Origin: Microbulbifer sp. A4B17
GTDB taxonomy: Bacteria; Pseudomonadota; Gammaproteobacteria; Pseudomonadales; Cellvibrionaceae
Reading direction: 5' to 3'
Length of the DNA stretch: 64,000 nucleotides
Assembly (NCBI RefSeq): GCF_003076275.1
Contig: NZ_CP029064.1
Location: forward strand, 2,552,501-2,616,500
Below the pieces are notes generated by a model that was not told the origin of the DNA, ran no database searches, and saw nothing but the letters and a program-made list of their open reading frames with translations. Position 1 is the stretch's first letter. The number at the start of each line of letters is the position of its first letter. Below, piece by piece: positions 42,425 through 51,629 of the stretch. The position numbers and the translations under genes are program-made.

Positions 42425-43060
42425 TTAACTTAATTGAGCCAACGCTTTGGCAATAGGCGTATTACCCTCGATAAACTCAAAAACAGTGCCGACAGTGTTA
42501 GGCTCCACTAGGCATGCAGCTATCACCTCCGCAACATCCGTGCGGCTGATCTCTATTTGGGGCCCTTCAAATGAATCCCCTATGCTGATCAGCCCGGTTC
42601 CTAAAGTGTCGGTAAGTGAGCCGGACCTTAATATGGTGTATTCAAGGCCACTCTTTTGTACATACTCATCCGCGATCTGTTTGGCTTTAAGGTAGGGTTG
42701 TAGCTTTTCAGGCCCTTGCTCTGGGCGCCCAGCAAAAATGGAACTTAATAGAATAAAACGCGTTATACCCGCCTTCTTCGTTGCATCACAAAGGTAAATA
42801 GCCCCATCCCGGTCTACAGACTCCAACGCTTTGCCCTTTGAACCCGCTACAAAAATGACCACATCCTGCCGCTTTACTACATCAGCCAGGGAATCTTTCT
42901 TCGTTAGGTCTGCGAGAATGGGGTGCGCACCTACCTTACGCAAATTTTCCTGTTGTGATTCCTTGCGGACCATAGCGGCCACCTCATAGCCCCTCTCGAT
43001 AAGTTTGCCAACAAGGATTTGACCAATTGCCCCGTTAGCTCCGGCGATAAATACTTTCAT
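42425..43060 (-). CDS. NAD(P)-binding atypical short-chain dehydrogenase (SDR5/NmrA-like)
   Basis: The protein has 211 residues. The Rossmann start MKVFIAGANGAIGQILVGKL has the GAxGxIG variant of atypical SDRs, followed by HPILADLTKKDSLADVVKRQ, FILLSSIFAG and a YLKAKQIADEYVQKSGLEYTILR segment with the Tyr/Lys-like position and SDR5 C-terminal motif. This group includes enzymes and sensor-type proteins of unknown substrate. It stands alone between the SLOG cassette and an aldehyde dehydrogenase. Confidence 0.85.
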   Translation of the reverse strand: MKVFIAGANGAIGQILVGKLIERGYEVAAMVRKESQQENLRKVGAHPILADLTKKDSLADVVKRQDVVIFVAGSKGKALESVDRDGAIYLCDATKKAGITRFILLSSIFAGRPEQGPEKLQPYLKAKQIADEYVQKSGLEYTILRSGSLTDTLGTGLISIGDSFEGPQIEISRTDVAEVIAACLVEPNTVGTVFEFIEGNTPIAKALAQLS

Positions 43061-43111
43061 TGCCCCGCCCTTTGGATATCCAGTTCGTTTACAGGGTAAA
43101 GCCTCACATAT

Positions 43112-44485
43112 TCAATTGAAATACCGAATCAGCTTTTGATTCACAAACTCCTTAATCCCCAGCTCACCCAGTTCTCGACCATAGCCGGATTTCTTCACGC
43201 CTCCCATGGGCATACTCGCGTAGCTTGAAGCAGCATGGTTCACGAAGGCAGTACCACATTCCAACTGTTCTGCGACACGGCGCCCCCTTTCATGGTCCTG
43301 AGTATAGACAGAACCACCCAGCCCAAAGGGGCTATCATTAGCCAGCTTAACTGCTGCCTCCTCATCGGGAACCACCCAAACACAAGCGATGGGGCCGAAC
43401 AACTCCTCTACGGCTGCCGGGGAACCAGCGGGTATTTCAGTTAATATACCCGGCTCAATAAATGCGCCATTGCGCTTACCTCCCACTAGCAATTGAGCGC
43501 CAGCCTTAACGGACTTGCTGACTTGATCCTCCAGTTGCTCAGCGGCCTTTTCAGTACATAACGGACCGTAATCTGTGCTTTCTACAAGAGGATCACCGGG
43601 TTTCAACGCTTGGAACAACTTGGTAGCTCGGTCCAGGAACTCTTCAGCAATGGGCTCAGTTAGAATAATTCTCTTCGCAGCCAAACATATCTGCCCGCAA
43701 TTGCCCAGCTTTCCCTCCGCAAATCGCTGTATCGTTAAATCCATATCCGCATCTTCGAGCACGATAAATGGATCAACACCACCCAGCTCCATAACAGTTT
43801 TCTTTACATTGCGGCCAGCTTGCTCTGCGACCATTGCGCCGGCGGCATTGCTGCCAGTAAAGGAGATTCCTTTGACCCTATCGTCATCAATAATGGAGGC
43901 TGCTCCACCGGATGTTATCGGTAGATTGGTATAGACTCCTTCCGGTACCCCTGCGTCAAACAACAGCTGTGCGAAGGCTTCGGCACACTGGGGAACATTA
44001 GAGGCATGTTTAGTAAGTACAACATTGCCGGCGATCAAGTTGGCGGCGGTAAAGCGAGCCGGTTGGTAGAAGGGAAAGTTCCATGGTTGGATGCCGTAGA
44101 CCACTCCTAAGGGCTGGAATACCAAAGTGCTCTCCCCTTCGCGGGTGGAAAGGTGTTGCGGAGCTAGGATTTTTTCACCCTCTTCAGCGTAGTAGTCAAA
44201 AATTTCAGCACAAAGTGCCAATTCACCTTGACCATCACTGAGCTTCTTACCCATCTCTAACGCCATTAGGCGGGCAAGTTCTTCGGATCGCTCCTCAAAT
44301 AGATTACTTGCACGCTTTAGTATCACTGCTCGATCACTAAAACTTCGGTTTCTCCAGCTTACAAAGGCTTTGTCTGCGCGACCGATCGCCTTTTCGAGAT
44401 CCTCTTGTGACATTTCTTGATAAGTCTTCAGGGTTTTACCGTTCAAGGGGTTGACGGAAATCAGTGGACGTTTTGACTTTGTCAT
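43112..44485 (-). CDS. NAD(P)-dependent succinate-semialdehyde dehydrogenase-type aldehyde dehydrogenase
   Basis: The protein has 457 residues from the ATG at 44485, which has GGAAG seven bases upstream; the frame is open to 44623. Features include IQPWNFPFYQPARFTAANLIAGN (cofactor loop), ISFTGSNAAGAMVAEQAGRN (NAD motif), TVMELGGVDPFIVLEDADMD (the general base Glu) and GNCGQICLAAKR, in which the Cys of QIC is the nucleophile. The order and length fit the SSADH (GabD/YneI-like) subgroup, where the YneI branch is shorter. No GABA transaminase is nearby, so the physiological aldehyde is not proven. Confidence 0.85.
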   Translation of the reverse strand: MTKSKRPLISVNPLNGKTLKTYQEMSQEDLEKAIGRADKAFVSWRNRSFSDRAVILKRASNLFEERSEELARLMALEMGKKLSDGQGELALCAEIFDYYAEEGEKILAPQHLSTREGESTLVFQPLGVVYGIQPWNFPFYQPARFTAANLIAGNVVLTKHASNVPQCAEAFAQLLFDAGVPEGVYTNLPITSGGAASIIDDDRVKGISFTGSNAAGAMVAEQAGRNVKKTVMELGGVDPFIVLEDADMDLTIQRFAEGKLGNCGQICLAAKRIILTEPIAEEFLDRATKLFQALKPGDPLVESTDYGPLCTEKAAEQLEDQVSKSVKAGAQLLVGGKRNGAFIEPGILTEIPAGSPAAVEELFGPIACVWVVPDEEAAVKLANDSPFGLGGSVYTQDHERGRRVAEQLECGTAFVNHAASSYASMPMGGVKKSGYGRELGELGIKEFVNQKLIRYFN

Positions 44486-45013
44486 AAATAGACTTCCAAC
44501 GGTTGCTTTGGGAACCGCTAAAGAACTATTTGGAATAGTACCAGTGCGGCATCTACGAGTGTTTGCAAAAGTGTAGTTGCTGAGGTTTGGCATACCACTG
44601 CTTGATAGATCAGCTAAAGTCACATCATTCTTTCTTATAGACAGCTGATAGGCAGTAATCTTTGGTGAATAGCACTTAAAGCTAATGGAACACCATTAAG
44701 AGATTTAGGTACTTTACGAATACCACCGTGGCATAAAGATCAACAGCGGAGCTTTTAGAACATACCGACTGCATAGAATCGAATCTGCTCAAACAAGCTG
44801 CATGATATTCATCGTTAAGTCACTAGCCCTTTTGAAACAAGCTTTAATTCACAAACTATAATCGCAGGGCTTAGTAGCTCTTACTTCCTTTTCAGTGCTT
44901 GATTGCAGGTCTATGAACGTTTTCTGCTTATTAACGCCTTTGTAACAGGACCGTAAGAGCGACAGCAGCCGCTTCAAGGATCACAGTGTGGCCAAATAAC
45001 CGGTTAATCTGCT
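44486..45013. other. Intergenic between divergent genes, no gene recognised
   Basis: About 530 AT-rich bases between the aldehyde dehydrogenase (minus) and the CoA-transferase operon (plus). No regulator gene, clear operator or strong promoter was found. Confidence 0.4.
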
Positions 45014-46327
45014 ATGGATAACAACGCCCTGTATAAAAAGAAACAGCTAACACCTGAAGAAGCAGTTAATTTAATCCCAGACGATAGCGTTATTTCTATC
45101 GGCATGCGCACTGCTAGCCCACCAGCCCTACTTTCAGCACTAGAGAAGCATATTCGAAATGGATTTATTACACATTTAAAAGTCTATTATATGCGTTGTG
45201 GGAAGGTCGCGACGGAAACTATTTTTCAAGAAGATCTAATGGACCGAGTAAGGCCTTACTCCTCAATGCTAACTAAAGACGAAGTTAAATTAGCAAATGC
45301 TGGATTTTCAAAAGGGGAAAAATATATTAACTATGTCCCTATATCTTTTAGTCGATATCCTCAAATAATCAGAGAGCAACTTAAAATAGATGCTTTCCTG
45401 GTAACTGTGGCGCCGATGGATAAGCATGGTTATTTCAATTTTGGTACTAATGGTGATTATGCTATTGAGTTGTCGCGCCATGCAAATCGATTAATTGTGG
45501 AGGTGAATGAAAATATGCCACGTACAGCGGGGGCCACCTTGTTGCACATTAGTGAAGTGGATGCCATTGTTGAAAACAATATGGAATTAGCGGAGGAATC
45601 TCCAAAAGAGATTACCGATTTAGATAGAAAAATTGGTGACTACATTGTTCCGTTAATACCTGATGGCGCAACTATCCAAATGGGTATTGGCGCTATTCCG
45701 AATGCAGTTTGTGAACAACTAACTAAAAAGAAAGATCTGGGCATTCATACCGAGGTAATAACACCAGGTATGATTAAGCTTATTAAGTCTGGAGCAGTAA
45801 CTAATGCCCGAAAGACAATTAACCCTCATGTGAGCGTATTCACTTTTGCAGCTGGAGACAAAGAACTATTTGACTTTATAGATGGCAATCCATCAATGTT
45901 CTGCCTACCCGTGTCATATGTGAATGAACCCCAAATAATAGCCCAGATCGATAATATGATTTCAGTTAACTCATTTATTGAGATTGATTTCAGTGGGCAG
46001 GTCAATGCGGAATTCATTGGACATCAATTCTCCGGTGTTGGCGGACAACTGGATTTCGTGAGGGGAGTTTACTACTCAAAAAATGGGAAGACTATTCTGG
46101 CCAGTAGCTCAACGGCACAGCGTGGTAAAACCTCCAGGATAGTTCCACGTTTGAAATCTATAACCACAGACTCTCGGTTAGATATCGATTACGTGGTAAC
46201 CGAGTATGGATCTTGCAGACTTATGGGAAAATCAACCACAGAGCGGACCCTTGCCTTGATTGAAATCGCACACCCTAAATTCCGTAAGAGCTTATTGGAG
46301 CAGGCCAAAGAGCAAAACTTTATTTGA
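45014..46327 (+). CDS. CoA-transferase of the 4-hydroxybutyrate type, possible itaconate CoA-transferase (RipA/Ict-like)
   Basis: A 437-residue family I CoA-transferase/acetyl-CoA hydrolase. Key parts are EEAVNLIPDDSVISIGMRTA, DAFLVTVAPMDKHGYFNFGTNG, IIVPLIPDGATIQMGIGAIPNAV (here DYIVPLIPDGATIQMGIGAI), the catalytic-type Glu loop INSFIEIDFSGQVNAEFIGH (VNSFIEIDFSGQVN) and SRIVPRLKSITTDSRLDIDY. Yersinia RipA, an itaconate CoA-transferase, is of this family and is grouped with a CitE-like lyase and a MaoC hydratase, exactly as here. The itaconate role is inferred from the trio, because the family also acts on butyrate, 4-hydroxybutyrate and acetate. Confidence 0.75.
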   Translation: MDNNALYKKKQLTPEEAVNLIPDDSVISIGMRTASPPALLSALEKHIRNGFITHLKVYYMRCGKVATETIFQEDLMDRVRPYSSMLTKDEVKLANAGFSKGEKYINYVPISFSRYPQIIREQLKIDAFLVTVAPMDKHGYFNFGTNGDYAIELSRHANRLIVEVNENMPRTAGATLLHISEVDAIVENNMELAEESPKEITDLDRKIGDYIVPLIPDGATIQMGIGAIPNAVCEQLTKKKDLGIHTEVITPGMIKLIKSGAVTNARKTINPHVSVFTFAAGDKELFDFIDGNPSMFCLPVSYVNEPQIIAQIDNMISVNSFIEIDFSGQVNAEFIGHQFSGVGGQLDFVRGVYYSKNGKTILASSSTAQRGKTSRIVPRLKSITTDSRLDIDYVVTEYGSCRLMGKSTTERTLALIEIAHPKFRKSLLEQAKEQNFI

Positions 46328-47184
46328 GCGATAAAATGATCAATTTAAAGCTTTTCCCCGTATTGTTATTCACCCCTGGAAACCAACCGGAACGCTTTGC
46401 TAAGGCGTCTGAAGTTGGGGCAAATGGAATAATCGTTGATCTTGAAGATAGCGTACCAGTGGAGGACAAAGGTAGAGCCAGGGATATCGCGATCGATTTT
46501 TATTCAAGGCCAAGGTCGAATGGTGTTATAAGTGCAATTCGGATAAATAATTTGTCAACGATCAATGGAATAAAAGATTTGGCCGAAATTATTGATAAAA
46601 GGCCATTTATAGATATGGTGCTTTATCCGAAAACAGAATCTCAACATGATATCAATCTTATCAGTGAGCTCTTGAGCGAAGCCTATAAGGATATTTCGAT
46701 TATTGCTTTAATTGAAAGCGCTCAAGGAACATCCAACTTACATGATATCGTTAACTGTAGTTCCGAAAAGTTGCAAGGCTTGATGTTTGGGGCCGCTGAT
46801 TATGCAGCCGATCTGAATTGTGAATGCACCCCACAAGCACTCATATGGGCACGTATGAAAATGGTCGAGGCAGCTGCACTCAAACAGATAGCTTGCTATG
46901 ACTCCCCCTATTTTGACTTTAAAGATGAAAGTGGACTAGTCAATGAGCTTAATGAGGTTCGATCGCTCGGATTTAGCGGAAAAGCTGCTATTCACCCTAA
47001 ACAGGTCAAAACTATCAAGATATCTTTTAGACCCACACTAGACCAGTATAAGGAAGCAAAGGAAATCGTTCGTATCTACAATGAATCCTCAGGTAAAGCC
47101 TGCCAATATGAAGGCCGAATGATAGATATCCCGATCTACTCTAAGGCTCAGCAAATAATCTCAAAATTTAATAGTCTTAGCTAA
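46324..47184 (+). CDS. CitE/HpcH-type lyase, possible citramalyl-CoA lyase (RipC/Ccl-like)
   Basis: A 286-residue TIM-barrel aldolase. It shows LFTPGNQPERFAKASEVGANGIIVDLEDSV, the HpcH/CitE start with the Asp-Glu metal site, YPKTESQHDIN, IALIESAQGTSNL, GAADYAADLNCE and SGKAAIHPKQV near the C-terminus. Family members cleave citryl-, malyl- or citramalyl-CoA. A TTG start at 46324 overlaps the CoA-transferase stop by four bases, and an ATG at 46336 is an alternative. Adjacent CoA-transferase and MaoC genes favour citramalyl-CoA, the itaconate intermediate. Confidence 0.75.
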   Translation: MSDKMINLKLFPVLLFTPGNQPERFAKASEVGANGIIVDLEDSVPVEDKGRARDIAIDFYSRPRSNGVISAIRINNLSTINGIKDLAEIIDKRPFIDMVLYPKTESQHDINLISELLSEAYKDISIIALIESAQGTSNLHDIVNCSSEKLQGLMFGAADYAADLNCECTPQALIWARMKMVEAAALKQIACYDSPYFDFKDESGLVNELNEVRSLGFSGKAAIHPKQVKTIKISFRPTLDQYKEAKEIVRIYNESSGKACQYEGRMIDIPIYSKAQQIISKFNSLS

Positions 47185-47266
47185 AGGCTACTCCAGCGAA
47201 AGTCTACCAGTGCTCCGGGTATATCCAAGCGAACTTACAATCACTCAATCAAGGAGGCAATCTTAA

Positions 47267-47788
47267 ATGGAATTTAACCCCTATAAACAGATTGACAACA
47301 ATCGATATCGCGAAGATTTTGGCTTTTACTTCGAGGACTTTGTAGAAGGTATCATTATCGAGCACCGCCCAGGTAGGACACTGACGCGAACAGACAATAC
47401 CTGGATGACCCTGTTAACTATGAATACGGCGCAACTCCATTTTGATGCCCATTACGCAGAGAGCACTGAATGGAACCTTCCATTAGTAGATAGTACTCTG
47501 ACATTGGCTATTGTCACTGGTATGACTGTAAATACTATTAGCAAGAAAGTTGTTGCCAATCTTGAGTGGGACAAAGTTAAACTGCTCAAACCTGTTTTTG
47601 AAGGTGACACGGTTTATGCAGAAAGTGAGGTCATTTCTAAGCGTGAATCCAAGTCTAGGCCAACACAGGGTATTGTTAGCGTAGAAACCCGTGGTATTAA
47701 TCAGCGAGGAGATACTTTTATGAGCTTTCAGCGAACAGTTCTAGTTTATAAGAAAGGCCGCGCTCCTAATTATGAGATCAAAAAGTAA
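47267..47788 (+). CDS. MaoC-type hydratase, possible itaconyl-CoA hydratase (RipB/Ich-like)
   Basis: A 173-residue hot-dog-fold protein. FGFYFEDFVEGIIIEHRPGRTLTRTDN is the usual start. TLLTMNTAQLHFDAHYAEST contains the MaoC hydratase motif region with the Asp/His pair, followed by LVDSTLTLAIVTGMTVNTIS. The Gly-Asp of EGDTVYAESEVI leads the C-terminal sheet. It lies 83 bases after the CitE-like gene with AGGAGG upstream of the ATG. In itaconate catabolism this step hydrates itaconyl-CoA to citramalyl-CoA. Confidence 0.75.
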   Translation: MEFNPYKQIDNNRYREDFGFYFEDFVEGIIIEHRPGRTLTRTDNTWMTLLTMNTAQLHFDAHYAESTEWNLPLVDSTLTLAIVTGMTVNTISKKVVANLEWDKVKLLKPVFEGDTVYAESEVISKRESKSRPTQGIVSVETRGINQRGDTFMSFQRTVLVYKKGRAPNYEIKK

Positions 47789-47927
47789 CCTAACAGGAAG
47801 GCTATCTCATTGGTATATATGCACTTCTTTAAGCCGATGCCCGATTAGACTCACTTCAATGAAAATGAAAATATTGAAGTTATAAAAGTAAGATTATAAA
47901 AAGTTACAATATGAAATAACAGTTGTG

Positions 47928-48227
47928 CTAGATAGTTTTTACCTCCGAATATTTTTCGATTCTTGCCTCCGTAGCAAGAAGTGGATTTAACTTTGCAATG
48001 ATGGTTTTTAAGTGGTCTGTATTCCAATGCTGCATTTCAGCTTCAGAAGACTCCCAAACTTCTAGCGTAGTGAAAACATTGCCTTCATCCAGTGAGGGGA
48101 AAATTTTATAGGATAAACAGCCAGACTCTTGTTCTGACTTACATGCCAGCTCGATTAACAGTGCTGATGCCTGAGAAGTATATTGTGGGCGGACTGTGAC
48201 TTTTGCCATAACGATTAAATTAGTCAT
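47928..48227 (-). CDS. Antibiotic biosynthesis monooxygenase (YgiN-like) protein
   Basis: A 99-residue ABM-domain protein. VMAKVTVRPQYTSQASALLIELACKSEQESGCLSYKIFPSLDEGNVFTTLEVWES is the family's ferredoxin-like fold, with the E-x-G-C-L-S-Y turn, and QHWNTDHLKTIIAKL the C-terminal helix, where the histidine lines the pocket. It resembles quinol-oxidising YgiN/YcnE-type proteins. It is followed directly by a MITE-like repeat at its 5' side. Confidence 0.85.
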   Translation of the reverse strand: MTNLIVMAKVTVRPQYTSQASALLIELACKSEQESGCLSYKIFPSLDEGNVFTTLEVWESSEAEMQHWNTDHLKTIIAKLNPLLATEARIEKYSEVKTI

Positions 48228-48265
48228 ATGATCTCAGTACATAACGATTAGTATTGTGAAATTAA

Positions 48266-48528
48266 GGAGCCTCTGAATAACTCTGTAATGCCTCTGCGGG
48301 TCTTGAAGGCTGCAGATGTTAGGCGTAGCTCGCCGTGAATGGCCGTAGCCCTTTGCAAGAGCGGCAACGCAGCAGCTGTGGCCTTCAAGGCCCGCCCTTC
48401 GGGGCTTACAGAGCGATGCACACTCCGCGTTGCGACTTCTTGAAAGGTCTAGACATTCCTGCGAAGCCGCGCCTTGATTGTGAACCGCTCTGCATGCCAG
48501 AGGTATCACGGAGTTATTCAGAGGCTCC
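48266..48528. repeat. MITE-like element with perfect terminal inverted repeats
   Basis: 263 bases bounded by GGAGCCTCTGAATAACTC on the left and its exact complement GAGTTATTCAGAGGCTCC on the right, each flanked by TTAA (48262-48265 and 48529-48532). Internal sequence forms further inverted repeats (GGGTCTTGAAGGC against GGCCTTCAAGGCCC). It has no transposase gene; open frames inside are by-products of the repeat. Degenerate copies are at 4170-4268 and 60079-60250. The TTAA flanks could be a target duplication of the YTAR type made by IS5-family transposases, which is inference. It lies at the 3' edge of the YdcZ-like gene and provides that gene's TAA stop. Confidence 0.85.
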
Positions 48529-48981
48529 TTAAGACGTGCGCTTTACTACCAACAGTACGCCAACAACCATCATGGCAAGACCGATAAGGCGCTTGGTATC
48601 CAAGCTGGTTTGCTGCGCACCCAGTAATCCAAAATGGTCGATAACGCTAATGGCGAGCAGTTGCCCAAGAAGAACGAAAGATACCGCATTACCCACACCA
48701 TACCTTGGCGACACCCAAGTCACACTCAATATATAGAAAGCTACTAGAATCCCACCCAAGTAAAAGTACCAGGCAATATCTTTGCTAAAAACAGCACTGG
48801 GTAACCCCTCCGTTTTCAAGAGATAGGCCACGGAGATTACAAGTCCAACGAGAAATAGCAGTGTAGTTGCCAGGGCTGAACTACCAAGCTTAATACCGAG
48901 ACCACTATTTAGCGTTGCCATTACCGGTATACCAATGCCTGCAATAAGCATTAGAGACGGGTAGATAACTGCATTTTGCAC
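48529..48981 (-). CDS. DMT-family small multidrug-like transporter (DUF606/YdcZ)
   Basis: A 150-residue protein with five helices of the DMT superfamily YdcZ type. IAGIGIPVMATLNSGLGIKL opens the repeat, GLVISVAYLL and LVAFYILSVTWVSPRYGVGNAVSF follow, and LIGLAMMVVGVLLVVKRTS ends it. The length is normal for half-DMT proteins. The last codon before the stop leads directly into TTAA of the MITE-like element, so the stop codon belongs to the insertion flank. Confidence 0.85.
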   Translation of the reverse strand: MQNAVIYPSLMLIAGIGIPVMATLNSGLGIKLGSSALATTLLFLVGLVISVAYLLKTEGLPSAVFSKDIAWYFYLGGILVAFYILSVTWVSPRYGVGNAVSFVLLGQLLAISVIDHFGLLGAQQTSLDTKRLIGLAMMVVGVLLVVKRTS

Positions 48982-49041
48982 TACGGGACACCTCTACTTA
49001 GAATCACGAGCCGACCCCAAAGGGGCCGGCCAGGCCATGAA

Positions 49042-49716
49042 CTAGCTGGCAAGCTGTTTGGCGATGGCAACACCAACACCGTGTGCACTTGCTGGGTTCT
49101 GGCCGCTAATCACTCGCCCATCTTCAATAACAAACTCCTGCCAAGGTTGTACTTTGTTGTAGCGGGCAGCGCCCCTCGCCAAAGATTCTTCCAGCAAAAA
49201 TGGAATGTCATTAATGGTGCCGAAGTCAATCTCCTCCTCACGAGTGAAGCCGGTGACAGACTTGCTAGCCAAAAGCTTTTCGCCATTGCTCAGGGTGATA
49301 GGTAGGAAACCAGCGGGGCCGTGGCACACTGCGGCCAATGTACCACCCTCTTCGTAGATCTCGGCACTTAGCTTTGCGAAGTCTTCGTTAGTTGCCAAGT
49401 CAGAAAGCAGACCAAATCCGCCGGGGTAGAATACTGCATCATAGTCTGCAGTATTCAGTTGGCTCATAGGGATGGTGTTATTGGTACGGTTTTGGAAATC
49501 TGAATCATTGAGCACTTTCTGGTTGATGTCGTCACCCTCGATATCAGTGCCATAGAGTGGTGCTTTACCCCCTTTAATAGAGGCGATGTCATAGTCGAGC
49601 CCACTCTCCATAAATACGTGAATCGCGTGAGTCAACTCAGGTGAGTAGGTGCCATTTGCCTGGTCAGTTTCACCAAGGGTGGCGTGGTTGGTCACTGGAA
49701 TAAGTACTTTCTTCAT
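49042..49716 (-). CDS. DJ-1/PfpI-superfamily glutamine-amidotransferase-like protein (Hsp31-type)
   Basis: A 224-residue class I glutamine amidotransferase-like protein. It has YDAVFYPGGFGLLSDLATNE, the nucleophile elbow TLAAVCHGPAGFLP with the Cys-His pair, and a type-specific RAAARYNKVQPWQEFVIEDGRVISGQNPASAHGVG end (here ARGAARYNKVQPWQEF). Relatives include glyoxalase III/protein deglycase and chaperone proteins. Its gene is divergent from a LysR regulator 120 bases away, which probably controls it. Confidence 0.9.
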   Translation of the reverse strand: MKKVLIPVTNHATLGETDQANGTYSPELTHAIHVFMESGLDYDIASIKGGKAPLYGTDIEGDDINQKVLNDSDFQNRTNNTIPMSQLNTADYDAVFYPGGFGLLSDLATNEDFAKLSAEIYEEGGTLAAVCHGPAGFLPITLSNGEKLLASKSVTGFTREEEIDFGTINDIPFLLEESLARGAARYNKVQPWQEFVIEDGRVISGQNPASAHGVGVAIAKQLAS

Positions 49717-49838
49717 GTTTCTTTCCTCTGTTGGTCAGCATTCAGTGGGGAGGGATTGTAGATTGTCCCTCTCCTGCTGATAATGCGTAAAATCTGTTAA
49801 ATACCTTTGCAGAATGGCAACAATTGAGATTGAGAAAC

Positions 49839-50720
49839 ATGGAAAATTTTGACGGCATAGTCGAGTTTGTAGCAGTGGCAGAAAGCCAAGGTTTCTCAGC
49901 GGCTGCCAAGCAACTTGGCTGCAGTACTAGCCATGTGAGTAGGCAGGTCTCCCGTCTGGAGGAGCGCTTGGGCTCATCCCTTTTGGCCCGCTCAACACGT
50001 CAGGTAAGTCTGACCCAGGCCGGGACCGCCTATTACCAGCGGTGTAAAGAGTTAGTGATTGGCCTGCAACAGGCGAATGAGCAGGTTAGTCAGCAACAGT
50101 TTCAGCTCAATGGAACACTAAGAGTTAGCGGTGCTGGTATCTTTGCTGAGCAATATGTTGCCCCTGCCCTGATGGAGTTTGGCTTGAAACACCCGGGGTT
50201 GAAAATCGACATGGACTTCAATAGCAGGATGGTCAATTTCGTCGAGGATGGGATTGATTTTGCCATACGCTATGGTCGCCTTGAGGATTCCGGCTTAGTT
50301 GCTCGTAAACTGGCCGACCGCCAAATGATGGCCGTCGCAAGCCCGAGTTACCTGAAAGAAAATGGTATTCCCAATCACCCCGATCAACTAAAAACGCAGA
50401 GTTGCTTGGTGGCTAACAATGATGAATGGGTTTTTGACCTGAATGGAGAGCCTGTAAGCGTAAAGGTTAGTGGGCGCTGGAGAACAAATAATGCCCATGC
50501 GATCGTGAAAGCTTGCGAGCAAGGCCTGGGTATAGCTTATATGCCCAAAAGCAGTTTCAGTGGTTCAATTCAACAGGGCTTACTGGAGCCTATCTTGGAA
50601 TCTTTTTGTGGGCGCGGAGCCAGTAGCTGGATCGTGTATCAGAATCGTCGCTTTTTACCCATGCGAGCGCGAATGGCGATTGACTATTTGGTTGATTACT
50701 TTTCTGACTGGGTGGAATAG
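49839..50720 (+). CDS. LysR-family regulator
   Basis: The protein has 293 residues from the ATG at 49839; the frame opens at 49824 (TTG). The HTH domain reads FVAVAESQGFSAAAKQLGCS then TSHVSRQVSRLEERLGSSLL, with LLARSTRQVSLTQAGTAYYQRC. The effector domain contains DFAIRYGRLEDSGLVARKLADR. It belongs to the AaeR/DmlR-type subgroup common near quinone and aldehyde stress genes. It is divergent from the DJ-1-like gene, its likely target. Confidence 0.88.
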   Translation: MENFDGIVEFVAVAESQGFSAAAKQLGCSTSHVSRQVSRLEERLGSSLLARSTRQVSLTQAGTAYYQRCKELVIGLQQANEQVSQQQFQLNGTLRVSGAGIFAEQYVAPALMEFGLKHPGLKIDMDFNSRMVNFVEDGIDFAIRYGRLEDSGLVARKLADRQMMAVASPSYLKENGIPNHPDQLKTQSCLVANNDEWVFDLNGEPVSVKVSGRWRTNNAHAIVKACEQGLGIAYMPKSSFSGSIQQGLLEPILESFCGRGASSWIVYQNRRFLPMRARMAIDYLVDYFSDWVE

Positions 50721-50825
50721 AAAGCGATTGGATTCGTTAAAAGGAATAGAAGCACTTCCCATTTCTTGCAAGCCTTCAATCCGGAGGATTAATATCCACC
50801 CTCCTCCAATCGACTGGCATTGATT

Positions 50826-51629
50826 ATGGTCCTGACCAGGGCATTTTATCGCAGTGGTCACACTGCAACCCAGCAACGACAACCCGTTTCGTTTGTGGAT
50901 GTCAGGAAGCGATTCGGCTTTCGCTCAATTGCTGTTGGCCGATGGGTCACTCGCGAAGAGCGCGATCGGGCCGCAGGGCTTTTTTATGATGCACTTGTTG
51001 ATCTAATGGCCATTCTTCAAGGACCGGAAGCGTTGGTATCCTTACGAGGTACATTGTCTTTTCAATATGGAATCGGCGGGCGCCCGGGGATGGCTGCCTT
51101 TTATGACCCCTCTGCCCGGAGCTTTTCTCTCGCCAAAAACGCGGGGCCAGGCTCTATTGCCCATGAATGGTTTCATGCATTTGATCATTACTTGGCCCAA
51201 AAAGCGTTCAGTGATACGTCCAGTACCATGTATGCCTCAGAGGCGTGGTTGCGGAATGCAACTCCAGTGCCCCACCCGCTCAATGACTTACTTATTACGT
51301 GCTTTAAAACTGTGATGCTGGATGAGAGTGGTAATAACCCCAGTGACTTGGTGACTGCTTCCATCAGTGCCGATAAAGTAAATGGTTCTGTCTACTACAG
51401 TGAGCCTGTAGAGCTGAGTGCTCGGGCTTTCGAAGCATTTATTCAGGATGCCAGTATCAACAATAATTTTTTGGTTGCTGGCTCAAAGGCTAGCCAAGAG
51501 GCGAAGTTGGGACTGTATCCACAGGGGCAGCAACGTAGGAAAATTAACCAGGCTTTCACAGCCTATTTTTCCTATTTAGGACGAAGCCTTCGGGCTTCCA
51601 CAGGTGGAGACAATAACGTCAACCCTTAG
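50826..51629 (+). CDS. CLCA_X-like putative zinc metallopeptidase
   Basis: The protein has 267 residues from the ATG at 50826. The HEWFHAFDHYLAQKAFSD segment (near residue 120) contains an HExxH zinc motif. The preceding GGRPGMAAFYDPSARSFSLAKNAG strand and the later PVELSARAFEAFIQDA are recurrent in the uncharacterised CLCA_X family. No signal peptide is seen, and the start lacks a clear Shine-Dalgarno sequence. The target is unknown. The stop overlaps the next gene by 26 bases. Confidence 0.65.
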   Translation: MVLTRAFYRSGHTATQQRQPVSFVDVRKRFGFRSIAVGRWVTREERDRAAGLFYDALVDLMAILQGPEALVSLRGTLSFQYGIGGRPGMAAFYDPSARSFSLAKNAGPGSIAHEWFHAFDHYLAQKAFSDTSSTMYASEAWLRNATPVPHPLNDLLITCFKTVMLDESGNNPSDLVTASISADKVNGSVYYSEPVELSARAFEAFIQDASINNNFLVAGSKASQEAKLGLYPQGQQRRKINQAFTAYFSYLGRSLRASTGGDNNVNP

